Below, piece after piece: positions 1 to 9,228 of a DNA stretch of 64,000 bases (position 1 is the stretch's first letter; each line of letters begins with the position of its first letter). Made by a program: the position numbers and the translations under genes. The stretch covers positions 806,001-870,000 of the forward strand of contig NZ_CP133152.1 of the NCBI RefSeq assembly GCF_036488675.1, in the 5' to 3' direction. The notes below the pieces were generated by a model. The model saw only the letters and a list, made by a program, of their open reading frames with translations. It did no database searches and had not been told where the DNA came from. The stretch is from Sinorhizobium chiapasense. Lineage in GTDB: Bacteria; Pseudomonadota; Alphaproteobacteria; Rhizobiales; Rhizobiaceae.

Positions 1-1
1 A

Positions 2-151
2 TTGATCGCTGAACCAGCCGCCTCGATTGGCGTCGGAGCACTGTTGGCGGGCACCATAGACGTCAAGCCCGATGAAAAAGTCTGTGCGGTGTTGTCTGGC
101 GGGAACTGGGATCTACGCGACCTTGCCGAGATATACAATGTAGCGGGGTAA
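2..151 (+). CDS. C-terminal end of a PLP-dependent threonine/serine dehydratase-like enzyme (partial)
   Basis: Only the last 49 codons are inside the window, ending at TAA 149-151. The visible peptide contains EPAASIGVGALLAG and CAVLSGGNWDL, matching the end of the fold type II PLP domain of threonine ammonia-lyases and serine/threonine dehydratases, where an EPAGA-like stretch and a V-LSGGN-D motif line the cofactor phosphate region. Family knowledge suggests deamination of Ser/Thr or a hydroxy-amino acid to an oxoacid. There is no C-terminal regulatory (ACT-like) domain, so it would be the short catabolic type. The catalytic lysine lies outside the window, so the exact substrate cannot be judged. 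Confidence 0.68.
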   Translation: MIAEPAASIGVGALLAGTIDVKPDEKVCAVLSGGNWDLRDLAEIYNVAG

Positions 152-505
152 TCAGTTCCAGCTTCGGTCAGTTCACCGCCCCGATCGCAGTTGAACGTCT
201 GAGATCCTCATCGCCAAGCAAGATCTGCCGGTCCGGAATGCGGCCCGAACACGTCACTCGGCGATCAGCTTGGCGACGACCGCTTGCCACCCTATTGAGA
301 AGTTCACCAGGCCGCGACCTGAATTGTGGGAGGCGTTTTCCAGCCGCGCCGGCATGGCCGGCATAAGCGGCCGCAGCGAGCCTCGGGAGCGGAGCAGCCG
401 AAGGCAACCCGCGCCCGCCAGGTTGACCCGATGACGATCACTTGCGCCGAGTTCGGAGCTTTTTGAATGTGCTCTTCGTGGACGAGCAACAGAAAGGAAG
501 CTCAC
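152..505. other. Non-coding left flank of the IS110-type element
   Basis: No convincing gene in 354 bp. The reading frames here lack a plausible start and any protein-like composition. The stretch just before the transposase start should hold the left end of the element. In the IS110 group the non-coding left end encodes the bridge RNA (family knowledge), so part of 250-505 could do so; I could not define the loops or the boundary. A 14-nt direct repeat (GCCCGCCAGGTTGA) lies at 413-426 and again at 1796-1809, on either side of the transposase gene. Confidence 0.35.
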
Positions 506-1630
506 ATGTCGGCGGGAAGGAAGTACATCGGCCTCGACGTTCATTAGGAGACGGTCGCCATTGCGGTGGCAGATGAAGGCAACGACCGGGAGGTTCGCTA
601 TTTCGGCACGGTGGCGAACCGACCGGAAGCGTTGCACGCGGCGCTGAAGAAAATCGCCCAGGGCGGTTTCGAGCTTTGCGTCTGCTACGAATCCGGCCCT
701 TGTGGGTTTGTCATCTATCGCTATCTCCGGAAAGTCGGGATTGACTGTACCGTCATATCGCCATCTACGATGCCGCGCCACGCGAGCGACCGGATCAAGA
801 CCGACCGCAGGGATGCCCAGATGCTGGCCCGTCTGTTGCGCGCCGGCGAACTTGTTGCCGTCTGGGTTCCGGATGAGGCCCATGAGGCGATCCGGGACGT
901 CGTGCGTGCGCGCCGACAGGCCAAGACAGACCTTTCCGCCGCAAAAGCGGCATTGAAGAGTTTCCTGTTGCGCCATGACCGGCGGTTCACCGGTAAATCG
1001 ATCTGGGGCAAGTCCTACTGGAACTGGTTGGCCGAGCTGACATTCGCGTTCCCACATCAGCAGTTTGTCTTCGAGGAATACAAGCGACGCATCCACGACC
1101 TCGAGGCATGTTGCGAGCGGCTGGAAGACGTCTTGGCCGAGGCGGTTTCGGGCTGGACGCTAGCGCCGATCGTCGAAGCGCTTCAGGCCTTGCGAGGTGT
1201 AAAATTGATTGCGGCCGTGACGCTTGTGGCGGAGATCGGCGATCTCCATCGCTTCACAAGTCCCAAACAGCTGATGGCATGGCTCGGTCTTGTTCCCGCC
1301 GAGCATTCGACCGGAAAGAGTATCAGGCGTGGGGAGATCACCCGGACCGGCAATGCCGCTGCCCGCACGATGCTAATCGAGTCCGCATGGCACTACAGGT
1401 TTCCCGCCAGGGAGGGACTGGCATTGCGACGGCGCAACACCGCAATCGCGCATGAGATCAACGCGATTGCGTGGAAAGCGCAGGTACGCCTTTGCGCCAA
1501 GTTCCGGCGCCTGGCTGCGGCAGGAAAACCGACGGTCAAAGTCGTCACGGCGGTCGCGCGAGAGCTTGCCGGCTTCATCTGGGATATCGCGCGGCAAACG
1601 CCTGTCGTTACCTCTGAGGTTCGAGGGTAG
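506..1630 (+). pseudogene. IS110-family transposase with an in-frame amber stop after codon 13
   Basis: The natural start is ATG 506, preceded by AGAAAGGAAG. It opens MSAGRKYIGLDVH, the RuvC-like DEDD motif of IS110 transposases, and then meets TAG at 545-547 where relatives normally carry Lys or Gln. The same frame continues open to 1630 with a complete domain order: DEDD N-terminal half with KTDRRDAQMLARLLRAGEL, a helical linker, and the C-terminal Transposase_20 domain with LRGVKLIAAVTLVAEIGD and AWLGLVPAEHSTGKS. A single AAG-to-TAG change explains the stop. Restart at ATG 566 would drop the first catalytic Asp, so the element is probably dead unless amber is read through. Confidence 0.85.
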
Positions 1631-2291
1631 CGCGCACAGGGCGAAGCTGGTCGGGGTTGCGCAGCCCGGAGCGCGCGGTTTGCAGGGAAAGGAAGCTGGG
1701 ATTTAAGGGGAAGGACATAGGACCTGGGTGGCGTGCTGCGCGGTCTGATCGACGTAGGACAATCCTCGATACGGCGCTGGGGCAGGAAATCCGATGCCCG
1801 CCAGGTTGAAGGAGGCAGGTCCACGACGGAACAGGGTCGTGCGGTAACCAATCCGCGGATGAGTGCATGATCAATCGTCGTCAGGCGACAGTCGCGCAGC
1901 ACACCAGCCAGGTCGTCATATTGCGTCAGCGCTGGCTTTGATGCGAGAATAAACACGTGCACATTCATCCGTGATCGTCATGAGAGCGCTGTAGGGTTTT
2001 CCGTGGGAAACGCCGGCACCAGAGATGGAAAATCAAAATGAACCGCTTGCCGGGGCCAGTCGGTCCCGGTTCCCGGCTGATCGCCGGCGCTATGCTGAAC
2101 CTCCTGCGGCGGTCCTTTTAACCGGTCAAGCGGTGCGCGAACGGGCTTCGGCCGATGCGCTAAGCCTCCGCCTGGTACGCTCATTGTTGCTTTGGGAGGG
2201 AAAGGGTGGTTCGGCCCCCTCTCCCCTACAAGAGGGCATAGCGTTGATTTCCCGCTAAACAACGCTACGGTAGAACCAAGCCTGAACGCTG
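1631..2291. other. IS110 right flank and unassigned sequence
   Basis: 661 bp between the IS110 transposase and the Tn3-type remnant. No reading frame looks like a real protein. The first 350 bp or so is probably the right part of the IS110 element, including the second copy of the 14-nt repeat at 1796-1809. The rest may belong to the decayed Tn3-like element that reads leftward from 2477. I could not identify terminal inverted repeats or target duplications. Confidence 0.35.
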
Positions 2292-2477
2292 TCACGCTGC
2301 TCGCTGTTTTCCAGCCAGGTTGAGCGGTTTCCGGTCGGTTGCCCTCGCGGCACGATCCCAAAGGAAATCGCCGGAGAAGGCGATGTGCTCCCATCCGACC
2401 GGTGAGGTATGGGTCAAGAGATCGTCTGGGACAATTTCGCCTTGTGCCCGCAGGTGCGCCACGGGAGCGGGAAAAGA
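2292..2477 (-). pseudogene. C-terminal remnant of a Tn3-family transposase
   Basis: Read on the minus strand this stretch gives VAHLRAQGEIVPDDLL followed by HTSPVGWEHIAFSGDFLW and then a stop at 2292-2294. An AHLR-x-G stretch followed by SP-GWEHI-(x)3-GDYLW is the characteristic C-terminus of Tn3-family TnpA. Only about 55-60 residues remain of a protein of roughly 1000, with no start. It directly abuts the 3' end of the ISKra4-type gene, so it is likely the remains of an older transposon that the second element entered or that was fused to it by deletion. The family assignment rests on this one motif. Confidence 0.55.
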
Positions 2478-2483
2478 CGGGGG

Positions 2484-3817
2484 TCAAGCGGCAAGAGCAA
2501 GCCTAGCTTGTTTGAGCCGGCCGTCGGCCACGGCGGCACGGACTTGAAGGACACGATGAGCACCCACCGGAGACCAGCGCATCTGACGCTTCTTGTTCAT
2601 GCGGGCATTGACGAGGCTGTTGGCGTCGATATCGGCTGCCCTGACCAATATCGGCGGCAGTAATCGACAATGGACCTTGCGTTCTGGACCAAATAGGTCT
2701 GGAGATTGCTAATCAATACGGACAGACGCTTGAGCTTATGGCTGGTGTCCTGAAGCCGAGCGTGCTGCTCCAGCTGGTAGAGCATGTTCTTCACGGCTCG
2801 CGTCGTCTCCTCCAGATAGCCGCTCCAGAGAAGATGCCGAAGCCTCGGCACATGAAGGGCAATGTCCCGAAGGTAGATGTTCAAATCGCCGATATGCCTG
2901 AGGCCTTCCCAAGCCTGTTCGATGTGCCGAAGCCGCATCGACAGATGGAACCAGTCAAGGATGTGGGTTACAGGCTGCCGTGTTGCGGTGAGCACAATAC
3001 CTTGCAGTCCAACATCTCCGTCGCTGAAGACAGTAACGTCTCGGCCAGGCATCCATCCCTGCGCTCGCAGCGCCGCACGAACCGCGTCGCGCTTGCCGGT
3101 GGCGACATTCGGCGCGGCCGCGAACTGACGGGGTGGCCGTCCCGATGAAACAACGCGCCCCATCGCGATTTCGAAGTGCCGACTTTGATATCCGGGTACT
3201 GCTCGGATGTAGGCGCCGTCAATGAAAACGGAAATGGTGGATTTGCCGGCTCGGCTGATGCGATAGGGGCTAGCGGCGTCCCACTTTTCAATCTGATCGG
3301 CAACCTTGGCGAGCCGGTTGCTGACGGTCCGATGATTGTGTGGTCGCGCGGTCGGCACAAAGAGATCGAGCACCCGGGCAGCCTCTCGAAATGACAGCCG
3401 GGAGCCGAGTTCCGCCTGGACTCGCTCCAATTCCGGTGTTGCTCTGCCCTTCAACAAGGTCTCGATGCTCGAGCCCGATGTTGTTGTCTTTCCGCAGGCA
3501 CAACTGCGGAACCGAGGGACGCGCAAGCGGCAAATGCCGAAGAGCGAGTAGACCGTACGAGATCGATAATCATGAATTCCGTGAAGGCGATCGCAGTCGT
3601 GACATTTCCGATCGTGCTGGCTGGCTTGATCCACCTGAAACTGCGTAAGCTCCTCTTGCAGACGGCGTTGTATTGCCTTGCCCTCCTCCAGGGATAGGCC
3701 GAAATCGTCGAACCGCGCTCCCTCGACCATGCGCTCGACAACTGCCAGTTCCCGACGTTGTCGAACGCCATTCAACCCAACCAACTCGACCAAGACATTC
3801 ATCTTCAATTGCGCCAT
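2484..3817 (-). pseudogene. ISKra4-family transposase, frameshifted near its C-terminus
   Basis: The ORF starts at 3817 and runs 406 codons. It shows a zinc-ribbon-like CHDCDRLHG with a later CACGK, the FIDGAYIRAVPG stretch, FSDGDVGLQG, and the conserved LDWFHLSMRLRHIEQAWEG region, which together fit ISKra4-type transposases. Near 2600-2640 the frame is lost: the ORF ends in a short unrelated tail, while the expected continuation (LVNARMNKKRQMRWS, then GAHRVLQVRAAVADGR) is found in another minus-strand frame down to the stop at 2484-2486. A small deletion at about 2615-2640 explains this. The enzyme is therefore probably inactive. Confidence 0.75.
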
Positions 3818-3916
3818 CCACCAGTACCCCTTCTGAAAAGGGTTCTGGTTACACCCAAATTCTTACCCCCATCTTTTTCCCGCTCCCCCGATTGAAATTA
3901 TTGGTACAGCATTCTC

Positions 3917-4090
3917 TTAATTAAATACCGAGCGACACCGGCAAAAAGACATAAAACCAGAGAGGGTATCACTCATGGAAGCAACCGCCAGGGCCGATCC
4001 AGGAAACGCCGGCAATAGGCTCAGCCCGATAACGGATATGCCTGAGTTCAGCAGCAATTGCCGCCGTGACATCAACGTCTTTCCCGACAT
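3917..4090 (-). pseudogene. Truncated Tat-exported protein, possibly a sugar/alcohol dehydrogenase small subunit
   Basis: The start at 4090 has a good ribosome site (GAGGA). The first residues contain SRRQLLL followed by a hydrophobic stretch and AFPGSALAVA, a twin-arginine-like signal peptide. After the signal only about 20 residues remain (SDTLSGFMSF...) before the ORF ends at 3917, beside the ISKra4-type element. The D-x-L-x-x-FM-x-L pattern resembles the start of the small (gamma) subunit of membrane-bound FAD sugar dehydrogenases; this is a weak inference from few residues. The gene appears cut off by the insertion. Confidence 0.4.
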
Positions 4091-4266
4091 TTCGTGTTCC
4101 TCATCTTTTTGCGGCTCCGAAGTGGAGTCGCTATGCACCGATTGATTCACCTCCCACTTCGCGCTTTTAAGTTGCCAACAAAGTCGATGACTGATCCGCG
4201 GTTCGTTGGGCCAAAGGATTCTTCCAACGGAGAGAGGTCGCCTGCGTCGGTACACCCGCCAGGTAA

Positions 4267-4605
4267 TCACTTCTGGTCCGCGAGCGGACGTAGCGTTCCG
4301 GAAAGCCGGTAGAAATCCGATTGCGGGGTGGTGAAGAAGGTCAGCGAAGAGCCCCTCTCGAAATTGTCGACATGCACGACGGTCGAGCCGTCGGCTTCCT
4401 GCCAGGAAATGACGTAGGTGCCACCGTCGAGTTCCTTCCATTCAAAGGCGACTCCCGCAGTGGCGCCCTTGAGCGGGCCGTCGGTGATCTCATAGGTGAG
4501 GCTGTTCTTTTCGCCGGAATAGGCGTTGGTGGCGACGAGATCGCCATAGTCGACTTCAAAGGTTCGGCCTGCAAAGGGAAATGCGAACATTGGGGATATT
4601 TCCAT
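4267..4605 (-). CDS. MoaF-like domain protein
   Basis: A 112-residue protein with the pattern of the MoaF N-terminal/lipocalin-like domain: F-(x)3-YGDLVATNAYSG, a middle ISWQEADGSTVVHVDNF segment and the terminal FYRLSGTLRPL. Proteins of this type are small beta-barrels often found near oxidoreductases in rhizobia; the ligand is unknown. There is no signal peptide. It is the last gene of the minus-strand operon after the aldo/keto reductase (57 bp gap). The ATG at 4605 lacks a clear ribosome site; ATG 4590 is an alternative start. Function beyond the domain call cannot be given. Confidence 0.72.
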   Translation of the reverse strand: MEISPMFAFPFAGRTFEVDYGDLVATNAYSGEKNSLTYEITDGPLKGATAGVAFEWKELDGGTYVISWQEADGSTVVHVDNFERGSSLTFFTTPQSDFYRLSGTLRPLADQK

Positions 4606-4662
4606 TGACGATCAGGGGTTGAGAAAATGAAGGGAGAGGCGGACGCCCCTCCCCTCCGGATA

Positions 4663-5496
4663 TCAGGCAGCCTTGTCCCATACCGGCGCTAGGCCGTCCG
4701 GCGACACGATGCGGCCGCCGGGAACAGCCAGTGCATGGATGGCGGCCATTTCATCGGCCGAGAGTGCGAAGTCGAAAATCGCGAAGTTTTCGGCGGCGCG
4801 GGCCTCGCCGACCGTCTTGGACAGCGCGATGACGCCCTCCTGCTGAACAAGCCAGCGCAGAACCACTTGCGCGACCGACTTGCCGTGCTTGGCGCCAATG
4901 TCCTTGAGGACGGAGTCGTTAAAGACCTTGCCGTCGGCCATGCCGTAGTAGCCAGTGATCGACATGCCAGCCTTCTTCGCAGCTGCAATCACAACATCCT
5001 GATTCAGATAGGGATGGTACTCGATCTGGTTGGTGACGATCGGGGCCTGCGAGAGCTTGACCGACTCGGCCATCAAGTCGGTGTTGAAGTTGGAAACGCC
5101 GATATGGCGGACCTTGCCGGCTTGCTTCACCTCGTTCAGCGCGCCGATCTGCTCGGCAAGCGAAACCGCTTCGTTCGGCCAGTGCAGCAGCAGCAGGTCG
5201 ACATAATCGGTCTTCAGCTTCTTCAGGCTCTCATCGACGGACTTGATGAAGGCGTCGTGCCCGTAGTTCTCGACCCAGACCTTGGTGGTCAGGAAGATAT
5301 CGCCACGAGCCACGCCGGAGTTGACGATGGCTTCGCCGACTTCCGCTTCATTGCCATAGATCTGCGCGGTATCGACATGGCGGAAACCAACCTTCACGGC
5401 ATGGGGAACGATCCTGAGCACGTCGGCGCCAGGTACGCGGAAGGTGCCGAAGCCGAGGGCCGGAATGGTGGCGCCATTGGCGGTTACATTATGCAT
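4663..5496 (-). CDS. Aldo/keto reductase (2,5-diketo-D-gluconate reductase type)
   Basis: A 277-residue cytosolic NADPH-dependent carbonyl reductase with the full AKR (beta/alpha)8 barrel. The catalytic tetrad is visible: Asp42 and Tyr47 in VDTAQIYGNE, Lys72 in TTKVW and His105 in LLLLHWPNE. The cofactor signature is represented by the ALSKTV loop near residue 227. The start ATG 5496 has AAGGAG about 7 nt upstream. It follows the luciferase-like oxidoreductase with a 14-bp gap, so the two are almost certainly co-transcribed. The substrate is an aldehyde or ketone, not predictable from sequence; the neighbouring flavin oxidoreductase and exporter suggest detoxification of reactive carbonyls. 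Confidence 0.93.
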   Translation of the reverse strand: MHNVTANGATIPALGFGTFRVPGADVLRIVPHAVKVGFRHVDTAQIYGNEAEVGEAIVNSGVARGDIFLTTKVWVENYGHDAFIKSVDESLKKLKTDYVDLLLLHWPNEAVSLAEQIGALNEVKQAGKVRHIGVSNFNTDLMAESVKLSQAPIVTNQIEYHPYLNQDVVIAAAKKAGMSITGYYGMADGKVFNDSVLKDIGAKHGKSVAQVVLRWLVQQEGVIALSKTVGEARAAENFAIFDFALSADEMAAIHALAVPGGRIVSPDGLAPVWDKAA

Positions 5497-5510
5497 TGGT
5501 TGCTCCTTGG

Positions 5511-6536
5511 TTATTCCGCAGCGGTCTTCGCTGGGGAGGATTGGCGGTTGAGGGCAGGCAGGACATCGCGCGACAATTCGTCGATCACCTCGTTGAGCGG
5601 CCGCCGCGAAGGCCGCAGCAGAAGTGCAAGATGGTCGACGCCGGCGTCCTCCAGCGCATGCAGGTGGTCGATGAAGGCGTTGCGCCCAGTACGGGCACCG
5701 AAGCGGCGCGGCGTTGGCTGATCGTCTGGATCGTCGGCCAGATCGAGGTGGAAGGCGCTGACGAAAGCGCCGCGCGGCAGGCCGAGGGCTTTGCGGGCAG
5801 TGGTCCAGTCGCGCGCCTGGGCGGCGAGCCGCTCCACCCCGTTAGGATAGACGAACCGCCCCTGCATGTTGGCGGCGATCCAGTCCGGCGACTGGCGGCC
5901 CTGCCCGGCGATGATCATTGGGATCTGGGGCTGCTGCGGCTTCGGCAGCAGGTCGAGGCTTGGTTCGATCCGGCCGTCGCCAAGCGGCAGACCACCGGTC
6001 TTCCAGGCATCGCGCAGATAGGAGACGGCGCCGCGGAAGGCTTCGCCGCGGCCCTCAAAGTCAAGACCGAGCAGCGGATATTCCACCGGCCGGTCGCCGG
6101 ATGCGACGCCGAGGATCAGGCGCCCGCCCGACAGCTTGTCGACGGAAGCGGCCGCCTTGGCGACCATCATCGGATGACGCAGCGGCAGAACGACGGCTGC
6201 CGTGCCCAGGGCTATATTCTCGGTAATTCCGGCGAGGAACCCAAGATTGACGAACGGATCGTAGACGGAGCCGGCATCGCCGAAATTGTTCGGATCGAAC
6301 ACCGGCACGTCGCGCATCCAGACGGCGGCGAAACCGGAACGGTCGACCTGGCGCACGAGATCGGGATAGTGAGTGAGATCGGGAACACCGAAGGGACGGC
6401 CTTCCTTTACGCGCAGCCCTTCCCGCTCCGGGGACCAGTCGTTGTCGAGCGGAAGCTCGACGCCGAGCGTCAGGCCGCCTTCCGGCTTGCGGATGCGGTC
6501 GAGCGCAAAGAACTGGCCTGCGTTGAACGTAGACAT
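5511..6536 (-). CDS. LLM-class (luciferase-like) flavin-dependent oxidoreductase
   Basis: A 341-residue member of the bacterial luciferase/F420 barrel family. It shows FAAVWMRDVPVFDPNNFGD near the N-terminus, NIALGTAAVVLPLRHP in the barrel core and LSGGRLILGVASGDRP, the usual substrate/flavin region. Such proteins use reduced FMN (or F420) to oxidise small substrates. No dedicated flavin reductase lies in the operon, although a decayed FMN reductase gene lies near 9.5 kb. The start ATG 6536 has GGAGAA upstream. It sits between the MFS gene and the aldo/keto reductase in one minus-strand operon. Confidence 0.92.
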   Translation of the reverse strand: MSTFNAGQFFALDRIRKPEGGLTLGVELPLDNDWSPEREGLRVKEGRPFGVPDLTHYPDLVRQVDRSGFAAVWMRDVPVFDPNNFGDAGSVYDPFVNLGFLAGITENIALGTAAVVLPLRHPMMVAKAAASVDKLSGGRLILGVASGDRPVEYPLLGLDFEGRGEAFRGAVSYLRDAWKTGGLPLGDGRIEPSLDLLPKPQQPQIPMIIAGQGRQSPDWIAANMQGRFVYPNGVERLAAQARDWTTARKALGLPRGAFVSAFHLDLADDPDDQPTPRRFGARTGRNAFIDHLHALEDAGVDHLALLLRPSRRPLNEVIDELSRDVLPALNRQSSPAKTAAE

Positions 6537-6602
6537 GAGAATTCTCCGGGATGAGGCTTGATTGGGCAGGCCCGACGCTGATCGCGCCGGGCCTGCCAGA
6601 CA

Positions 6603-7782
6603 TTAGGCGGCCTTCAGGACCGGAGCCGCACGGCGATCGAGGGCGCCGCTCCACATGGTCAGGAACAGCGCGACGACAACAAGGATGGCGCCGACCCAGG
6701 GGGTCGCCCCGAGACCCAGCGGCGATTCGACGACCAGACCACCGAGCCAAGCGCCGATTGCGATACCGAGGTTGAAGGCGGCGATGTTGAGAGCCGAGGC
6801 GACGTCGACGGCGCCCGGACGGTGTTCCTTGGCAAGCTTCACTACGTAGAGCTGCAGGCCCGGCACGTTGCCGAACTGAAGGAAGCCGAGTGCCGCGAGG
6901 GTGATGATCGCCAGGACCGGGGAAGCCGCGGTAAATGACAGGATGACGAGCACGATGGCCTGCAGGATGAACAGACCGACGAGCGCCTTGACCGGGTTAT
7001 GATTGGCGATCTTACCGCCGGCGATGTTGCCGATGGCGATGGCGATGCCGTAAAGCACAAGGATCAGGCTGACGCTTTGCTCGGAAAAACCAGTAATTTC
7101 CTGCAGGATCGGCGCCAGGAAAGTGAAGGCGACGAAAGTGCCACCGTAACCGAGCGCGGTCATGGCGAAGACGATCAGCAGACGGCCGGAGCCGAGGACG
7201 CGGACCTGGTCGAGCAGGCTTGCCGGCGGCGCTTTCTTCAAATTGTGCGGCAAAAGGGCGGCAATGGCGATAAAGGCGATGACGCCAAGCGCGGCAACGG
7301 CCCAGAAGGTCGCACGCCAGCCGAAGAGCTGACCGATATAGGTCCCGATCGGCACGCCGGTGACGATGGCGACGGTCAGGCCCATGAACATCATGGCGAT
7401 GGCCGAGGCACGGCGGTTCTCCGGCACGAGGTCGGCGGTGGTCGAGCCGACGGAGAAGAAGACGCCGTGGGCGAAGGCGGCAAGGACGCGGGCGATAAGC
7501 AGAAGCTCATAACTCGGCGACAGGGCTGCGACCGTATTGCCGACGATGAACAGGGCCCATCAAGCCGAGCAGCAGCGGCTTTCTTTCGATCTTGCCGGTC
7601 AGCGCCGTCAGGATCGGCGCGCCGAAGGTGACGCCGAGCGCATAGACGCTGACGATGAGGCCGGCGAGCGGCAGGGTGATGTTGAGGTCGTTCGCAACCG
7701 TCGGCAAAAGCCCGACGATCACGAACTCGGTAGTGCCGGTCGCGTAGGCCGCAATCGTCAAGGCAAAAATTGCTAAAGGCAT
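6603..7782 (-). pseudogene. MFS (DHA1 / AraJ-type) efflux transporter with a +1 frameshift
   Basis: The 5' part (from ATG 7782, GAGGGAGAGG upstream) encodes TM1-TM2 with ATGTTEFVIVGLLP and then runs into a different frame at about 7554-7558. There the minus strand reads GATGGGCCCTG, and one extra G shifts the frame to a stop at 7507. Removing it gives ALFIVGNTVAALSPSYELLL, and the rest (VPENRRASAIAMMFMGLTVA onward to 6603) is a normal 12-TM DHA1 transporter. Either a true frameshift or a sequencing/assembly error in a short GC run. It would be the first gene of the operon with the oxidoreductases, presumably exporting the operon's substrate or product. Confidence 0.85.
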
Positions 7783-7913
7783 GACAGATTCCTCTCCCTC
7801 GACATCCGGTCGAGGGCGTTGGAGACAGCCGCGCTGTCCGGTGGAGTGATTGGTGAACGCAAAATGGTCAAAGAGAGCTTGCGTGATAATTAGGAGTGCT
7901 GGATAAATTCCTT

Positions 7914-7926
7914 TGAATTGAATTCA
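7914..7926. promoter_or_regulatory. Palindrome TGAATTGAATTCA between the divergent MFS and LysR genes
   Basis: A perfect 13-bp palindrome (6-bp arms around a central G) placed just before the LysR start at 7940 and about 130 bp upstream of the MFS start. The identical 13-mer occurs at 10504-10516, upstream of the alcohol dehydrogenase pseudogene. Shared exact palindromes before two metabolic units suggest an operator, perhaps for this LysR protein; that link is inference. Confidence 0.5.
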
Positions 7927-7939
7927 CAGGATGGGGCAG

Positions 7940-8863
7940 ATGGACAATCGCGCTGGTGAAATGGAAGTATTTGTAAGTGCTGCGGAATTGCAGAGTTTTT
8001 CGGCTGCAGGACGGCGGTTGAGGCTCTCCCCATCGGCGGTCAGCAAGCTCATCACCCGGATCGAGGACCGGCTCGGAACACGTCTGCTCGTGCGTTCAAC
8101 ACGGACAATGACGCTGACGCCGGAAGGCGAAGTCTATTTGTTGAGAGCCCGGCGAATTCTGGCAGAGATCGCAGAAACCGAGCAGATTGTTGCAGGCGGT
8201 GAAAAATTGATGCCGAGGGGGTTGCTTCGGGTTAACGCTTCCGTTGGCTTTGGTGAACGTTATCTCCTCCCCTTGGTACCAGCGTTCCTGGACCTCTATC
8301 CCGAAGTTCAACTCGATATTTCGCTGACTGATGGCATCATAGGACTGATTGAAGAGCGTACAGATATCGCCATCCGCTCCGGCGCAATGGACGACTCATC
8401 GCTGAAAGCACGGAAACTTTTGGAGAGTCGACGGGTCATCGTCGCTTCTCCGTCCTACCTCGAAACGCACGGCATACCAGAAGCGCCTGGGGATCTTGCA
8501 AGCCACAATTGCTTCAGTTTCAACTTCCGGCGCAGCCTCAACGAGTGGCCGTTCCGGAATCCAGGATCAACAGAGATCTATCGCCTCCCTGTTTCCGGCA
8601 ACAGCTCGGTCAACAGTGGCATGATCATGCGCCGACTCTGTCTTGCCGGTAGCGGCTTGGGTCGCGTGGGCCAATTCCATGTTCAGCCGGACATCGACGC
8701 AGGTTTATTGGTTCCAGTCTTGGAGGACTATAATCCTGAAGACATCGAATTGATTCATGCCGTTTTCGCTGGGCACGAGCATCTCGCGGCCCGCATCCGC
8801 GCGTTCATAGACTTCCTGGTAGAATATGTCGGTAAGGACCAAACATGGGAGCCAATCCCGTGA
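7940..8863 (+). CDS. LysR-family transcriptional regulator
   Basis: Winged-helix LysR regulator of about 307 residues. The N-terminal HTH reads MEVFVSAAELQSFSAAGRRL followed by SPSAVSKLITRIEDRLGTRL and LVRSTRTMTLTPEG; the C-terminal half is the two-lobed effector domain with DIAIRSG. I prefer ATG 7940 because GGGG lies at the right distance; ATG 7931 is nine bases earlier but its ribosome site is too close. It is divergent from the MFS/oxidoreductase operon, the classic LysR arrangement, so it probably controls that operon and itself. The effector is unknown. Confidence 0.93.
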   Translation: MDNRAGEMEVFVSAAELQSFSAAGRRLRLSPSAVSKLITRIEDRLGTRLLVRSTRTMTLTPEGEVYLLRARRILAEIAETEQIVAGGEKLMPRGLLRVNASVGFGERYLLPLVPAFLDLYPEVQLDISLTDGIIGLIEERTDIAIRSGAMDDSSLKARKLLESRRVIVASPSYLETHGIPEAPGDLASHNCFSFNFRRSLNEWPFRNPGSTEIYRLPVSGNSSVNSGMIMRRLCLAGSGLGRVGQFHVQPDIDAGLLVPVLEDYNPEDIELIHAVFAGHEHLAARIRAFIDFLVEYVGKDQTWEPIP

Positions 8864-9228
8864 TGTGTTCCTGTCGTTCCTGAAGATATCCCTAAGGTCA
8901 CGCTGACAGTTTTGCGAATCTTGGTCCTGCGGGTTGGGGGGGTGCCGACGAGAATGCCGGCACGCATGTTCGGCTCATACGAGCCGCGGATCCGGCTTTT
9001 CTTTTCACAGACGAAACGCGGCAGCGGTCGCCTGCGCGATCGCGTCGCCGGCCTCGGTGCTCGCGACCAGCTTCGGCTGGTTCGCGGCATCGCCCATATC
9101 GAGCATCCAATGATATCGTCCTTGTCTGCACGGATACCGATGACGCCGCTCATGCCACGACCATCCGGGCGCGGCCTGCCGGCCCAGATTTCGTTCGGGG
9201 CGATGGATGGGAAAGAATCAGCAGGCCG
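8864..9228. other. Unidentified gene relic
   Basis: 365 bp without an intact gene. On the minus strand a short frame reads DMGDAANQPKLVASTEAGD then AIAQATAAAFR, which looks like the end of a real protein, but neighbouring pieces lie in other frames and no start or family can be recognised. It is best treated as a decayed gene between the LysR gene and the FMN reductase pseudogene. Confidence 0.35.

Noticed and set aside
4735..6554. Two long plus-strand frames (328 and 352 codons)
   Set aside because: Antisense to the aldo/keto reductase and the luciferase-like oxidoreductase.
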